NCBI GenBank assembly: GCA_024305405.1
Contig: JAKNDB010000070.1
Span: 814,001-878,000, forward strand
DNA: 64,000 nucleotides
DNA from: Dirofilaria immitis
Taxonomy: Eukaryota; Nematoda; Chromadorea; Rhabditida; Onchocercidae
Direction: 5' to 3'
Each line of letters opens with the position of its first letter. Positions within the stretch are counted from its first letter, which is position 1. The notes beneath the pieces were generated by a model that saw nothing but the letters and a program-made list of their open reading frames with translations, searched no databases and was not told the origin of the DNA. Of this stretch, positions 61,824 through 64,000 are shown one piece after another. The position numbers and the translations under genes are program-made.

Positions 61824-64000
61824 AATAATAGCGTTAAAACAAATATATGTTATTTTAACGACTAATTAATTTCTGAAAGTTAATCCGAGAGAAAAAAAAG
61901 TGAAAAGAAAAATAAATTTAATAAATAAAAATAGGCTTATATTATTTATACTTCCATTTTAAAGAAAATAGAAAATAAATTAATTGAATTAATTTTTCAA
62001 TGTAATTTTATGATAGGAGTGAAGAATAAATATAGGTATGAAAAAAAGTTATAAAATACAAAATTAATAAACAAATAAATAAAGAATTCTTCATTTTTTT
62101 TCTTCTAATAAATAAACAAAAAAAATAAATAAAAATTTGAAAGATTTTTTTTCAAAATAAATATTGTCGAAATAAAAAAGACAAATATATTCTATCATTT
62201 TTTATAAGACATTAATTAACAATACAATTATTGTTGATGAATTATGATTAGATTAATAATCATATTCAAATAATTGATAATATGATTATTTAACAATGCG
62301 TAAAAAATTATACTAAGAATTCGACGATATTTTGTATCAACTATGCATTCGATGGTTATGACTGAGTAATTTTATCCCTACAATCAAATAAATGAGATCG
62401 TTAGCCTATCGGATGCCCTATTATCTTATCAATCACATCAATCTTTACAGCATCACATATGTATGAGTATGAATGACCTTAGTCCATTTAAATTACAATA
62501 TATTTTTGGATGAAAAAGAGAGATGCAAGAAATGATTGAATTTGATTAGAGATAACATCAATCTTCATCAATATATTAATACTTGAATTTTTCATTACGG
62601 AATTTATTTAGGGAAGAAAAAAATTTAATTTTTTTCGAAAAAACGAAGGCATATATTAAAAGGAAAAATTTCCATTTGATATATTATTATTTAATGATGA
62701 TGAAATATGAAATGAATGAAAATTTATTTTGTTTTTGAAAAATTTAATTTAATTTCATTTTATCCTAATTATTGCTTCAGTATTTATTTATTATTCACAC
62801 TTATTGCTTTAATAATTGTTTTGAATAACAATTCATTTTATCATTTTATCATCGTTATTTTCTTCAGGCTTAGAAAGGACGAAAAACAATTTTAGGAAAA
62901 TTAAATCTCAGATAAATAACAGATTTAATTTCAGTCTTTTCTTCTATTATTTCTTTTTTCTTCAACTATTATGAAATCTATTTTTGAAACCCATTTTTTG
63001 TTGATAAACAATTTATAAGTTTTTATTCATGCTTATCTTTCTTTTTTTTTTTTAATAGCTAAAAATTTCGTTTCCAAACATTATTTTTGATAATAATAAT
63101 ATATACATAAAAATGAAATGATCAGATTTGTTCTGTTTGAATCATTGATAATTTGATAAAGCTTATTAATAATTTAACGAATAGAAAAATTATTGTTACT
63201 ATAAAAGAAGGAAAAAAAACTTGTTATAAATTTAAAATTAGCTTGGGAAAAATGATTGAAAATGAGCGATAAATGATTAAATTAATGATAAAAAGTACAA
63301 AAGAATTTCAAAAAAAAAGTATTCTAAATGGAATAATAATGAATAAAACAAAATTAATTTCATTTATTATATTTTTCAATAATTATCCATCATTAAAATA
63401 AGCAAATTGATAAAATAATATTTTCGAGAAATTGGAAGAAAATGTTGATGATGACATACTTCTCCTAAAATATATTGATAAATTAATGAATGAAAAGAAA
63501 AAATAAATTAATAAACAATGAAATTCGTTTAAAAAAATAAATGAAATATTGAATTGAGAAATATAATTGTAGTAAATAAATAGTTGATAATTTATGATGA
63601 CAATTTTTCGGCAATTAATATATGAATTGTTGGACTAACAAAAACTAACAAAAATATGATAATATATTAAATGATCATGAAGTAATTTTAATATTTCTCG
63701 TCAACGAATAAATCTGAAATAACATACATTGGAATAATTACTTTCAACAAAAAAAAAAAAGTTACGAACTTTTTTTCTTTCAAATAAGAAAAATTAAATT
63801 ACAACTTTGAATTTGAACATTATTTAATTAATTGTAAATTTCTTTTGTTCAAAATTCATCGAAATTAATTACTATCGAAAAATTATTATTATCGCTCAAA
63901 AATCGATAAAATAAATTCATACAAAAAAACATATTATCAAAAAAAAAAATTTAATAATAAAAATTTTATTAATTAAAAATTCAAACTTATATTATCAAAA

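Larger units (their letters stand above)
53214..64000. other. 10.8-kb gene-free AT-rich region
   Basis: No protein or RNA gene can be supported. The part at about 55500-55640 is richer in G/C than the rest. Contents recognised are dispersed repeat copy 2 (56697-56932), short direct repeats at 55466-55660 and 55889-56035, long A-runs and T-runs (for example 59581-59600 and 60250-60271), and an AG/GATA simple repeat at 61786-61823. The open frames at 54759-55025 and 58729-59017 are Lys- or Phe/Ile-rich products of base composition. Confidence 0.55.

Overview
The window looks like a piece of a nematode nuclear genome. It is very AT-rich, with small exons split by introns that end in TTTCAG/TTTTAG. 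Two start codons sit 2-3 bases after an AG acceptor, as expected for spliced-leader trans-splicing. One gene encodes a secreted protein built of ShKT domains, a hallmark of nematode secretomes. A clade III (filaria-like) worm is my inference from base composition and gene style; it is not proven by the sequence. I see no sign of bacterial, viral or organellar DNA.

Four protein genes can be supported. (1) par-1/MARK, a polarity Ser/Thr kinase, on the + strand at 8878(or 9879)-20781. About 22-23 coding exons carry kinase, UBA, a long Ser/Asn/His-rich spacer and a C-terminal KA1 domain. (2) An ACSF2-like acyl-CoA synthetase on the - strand, 24506-29707, in 14 firm exons, with two tentative 5' exons reaching 34237. 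It converges on par-1. (3) A small secreted protein with three ShKT domains on the + strand, 46253-47932, in five exons. (4) A type I membrane protein with two Ig-like domains on the - strand, 49413-53213. It converges on the ShKT gene. The four genes have no evident common pathway.

The rest is gene-poor and AT-rich. 1-8567 holds many trinucleotide microsatellites (ATT, ATC, GTT) and a CA tract. 30492-46252 holds a palindrome plus MITE-like element (34946-35351), a ten-copy 46-bp minisatellite built of two unit types (38664-39116), a three-copy 122-bp tandem repeat (40100-40455), shorter duplications and ATG/ATC microsatellites. 53214-64000 holds the second copy of a roughly 220-bp dispersed repeat whose first copy lies in an intron of the Ig gene, plus small direct repeats.

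The most striking shared feature is that every one of the four otherwise conserved genes is broken by at least one single-base frame disruption, seven in all and mostly in short homopolymers. This points to consensus errors in a draft assembly rather than to pseudogenes. Other points of interest are a possible 44-nt intron and an alternative N-terminus in par-1, a GC-AG intron in the synthetase gene, and a possible two- versus three-domain switch in the ShKT gene. I did not find a convincing new biological system.
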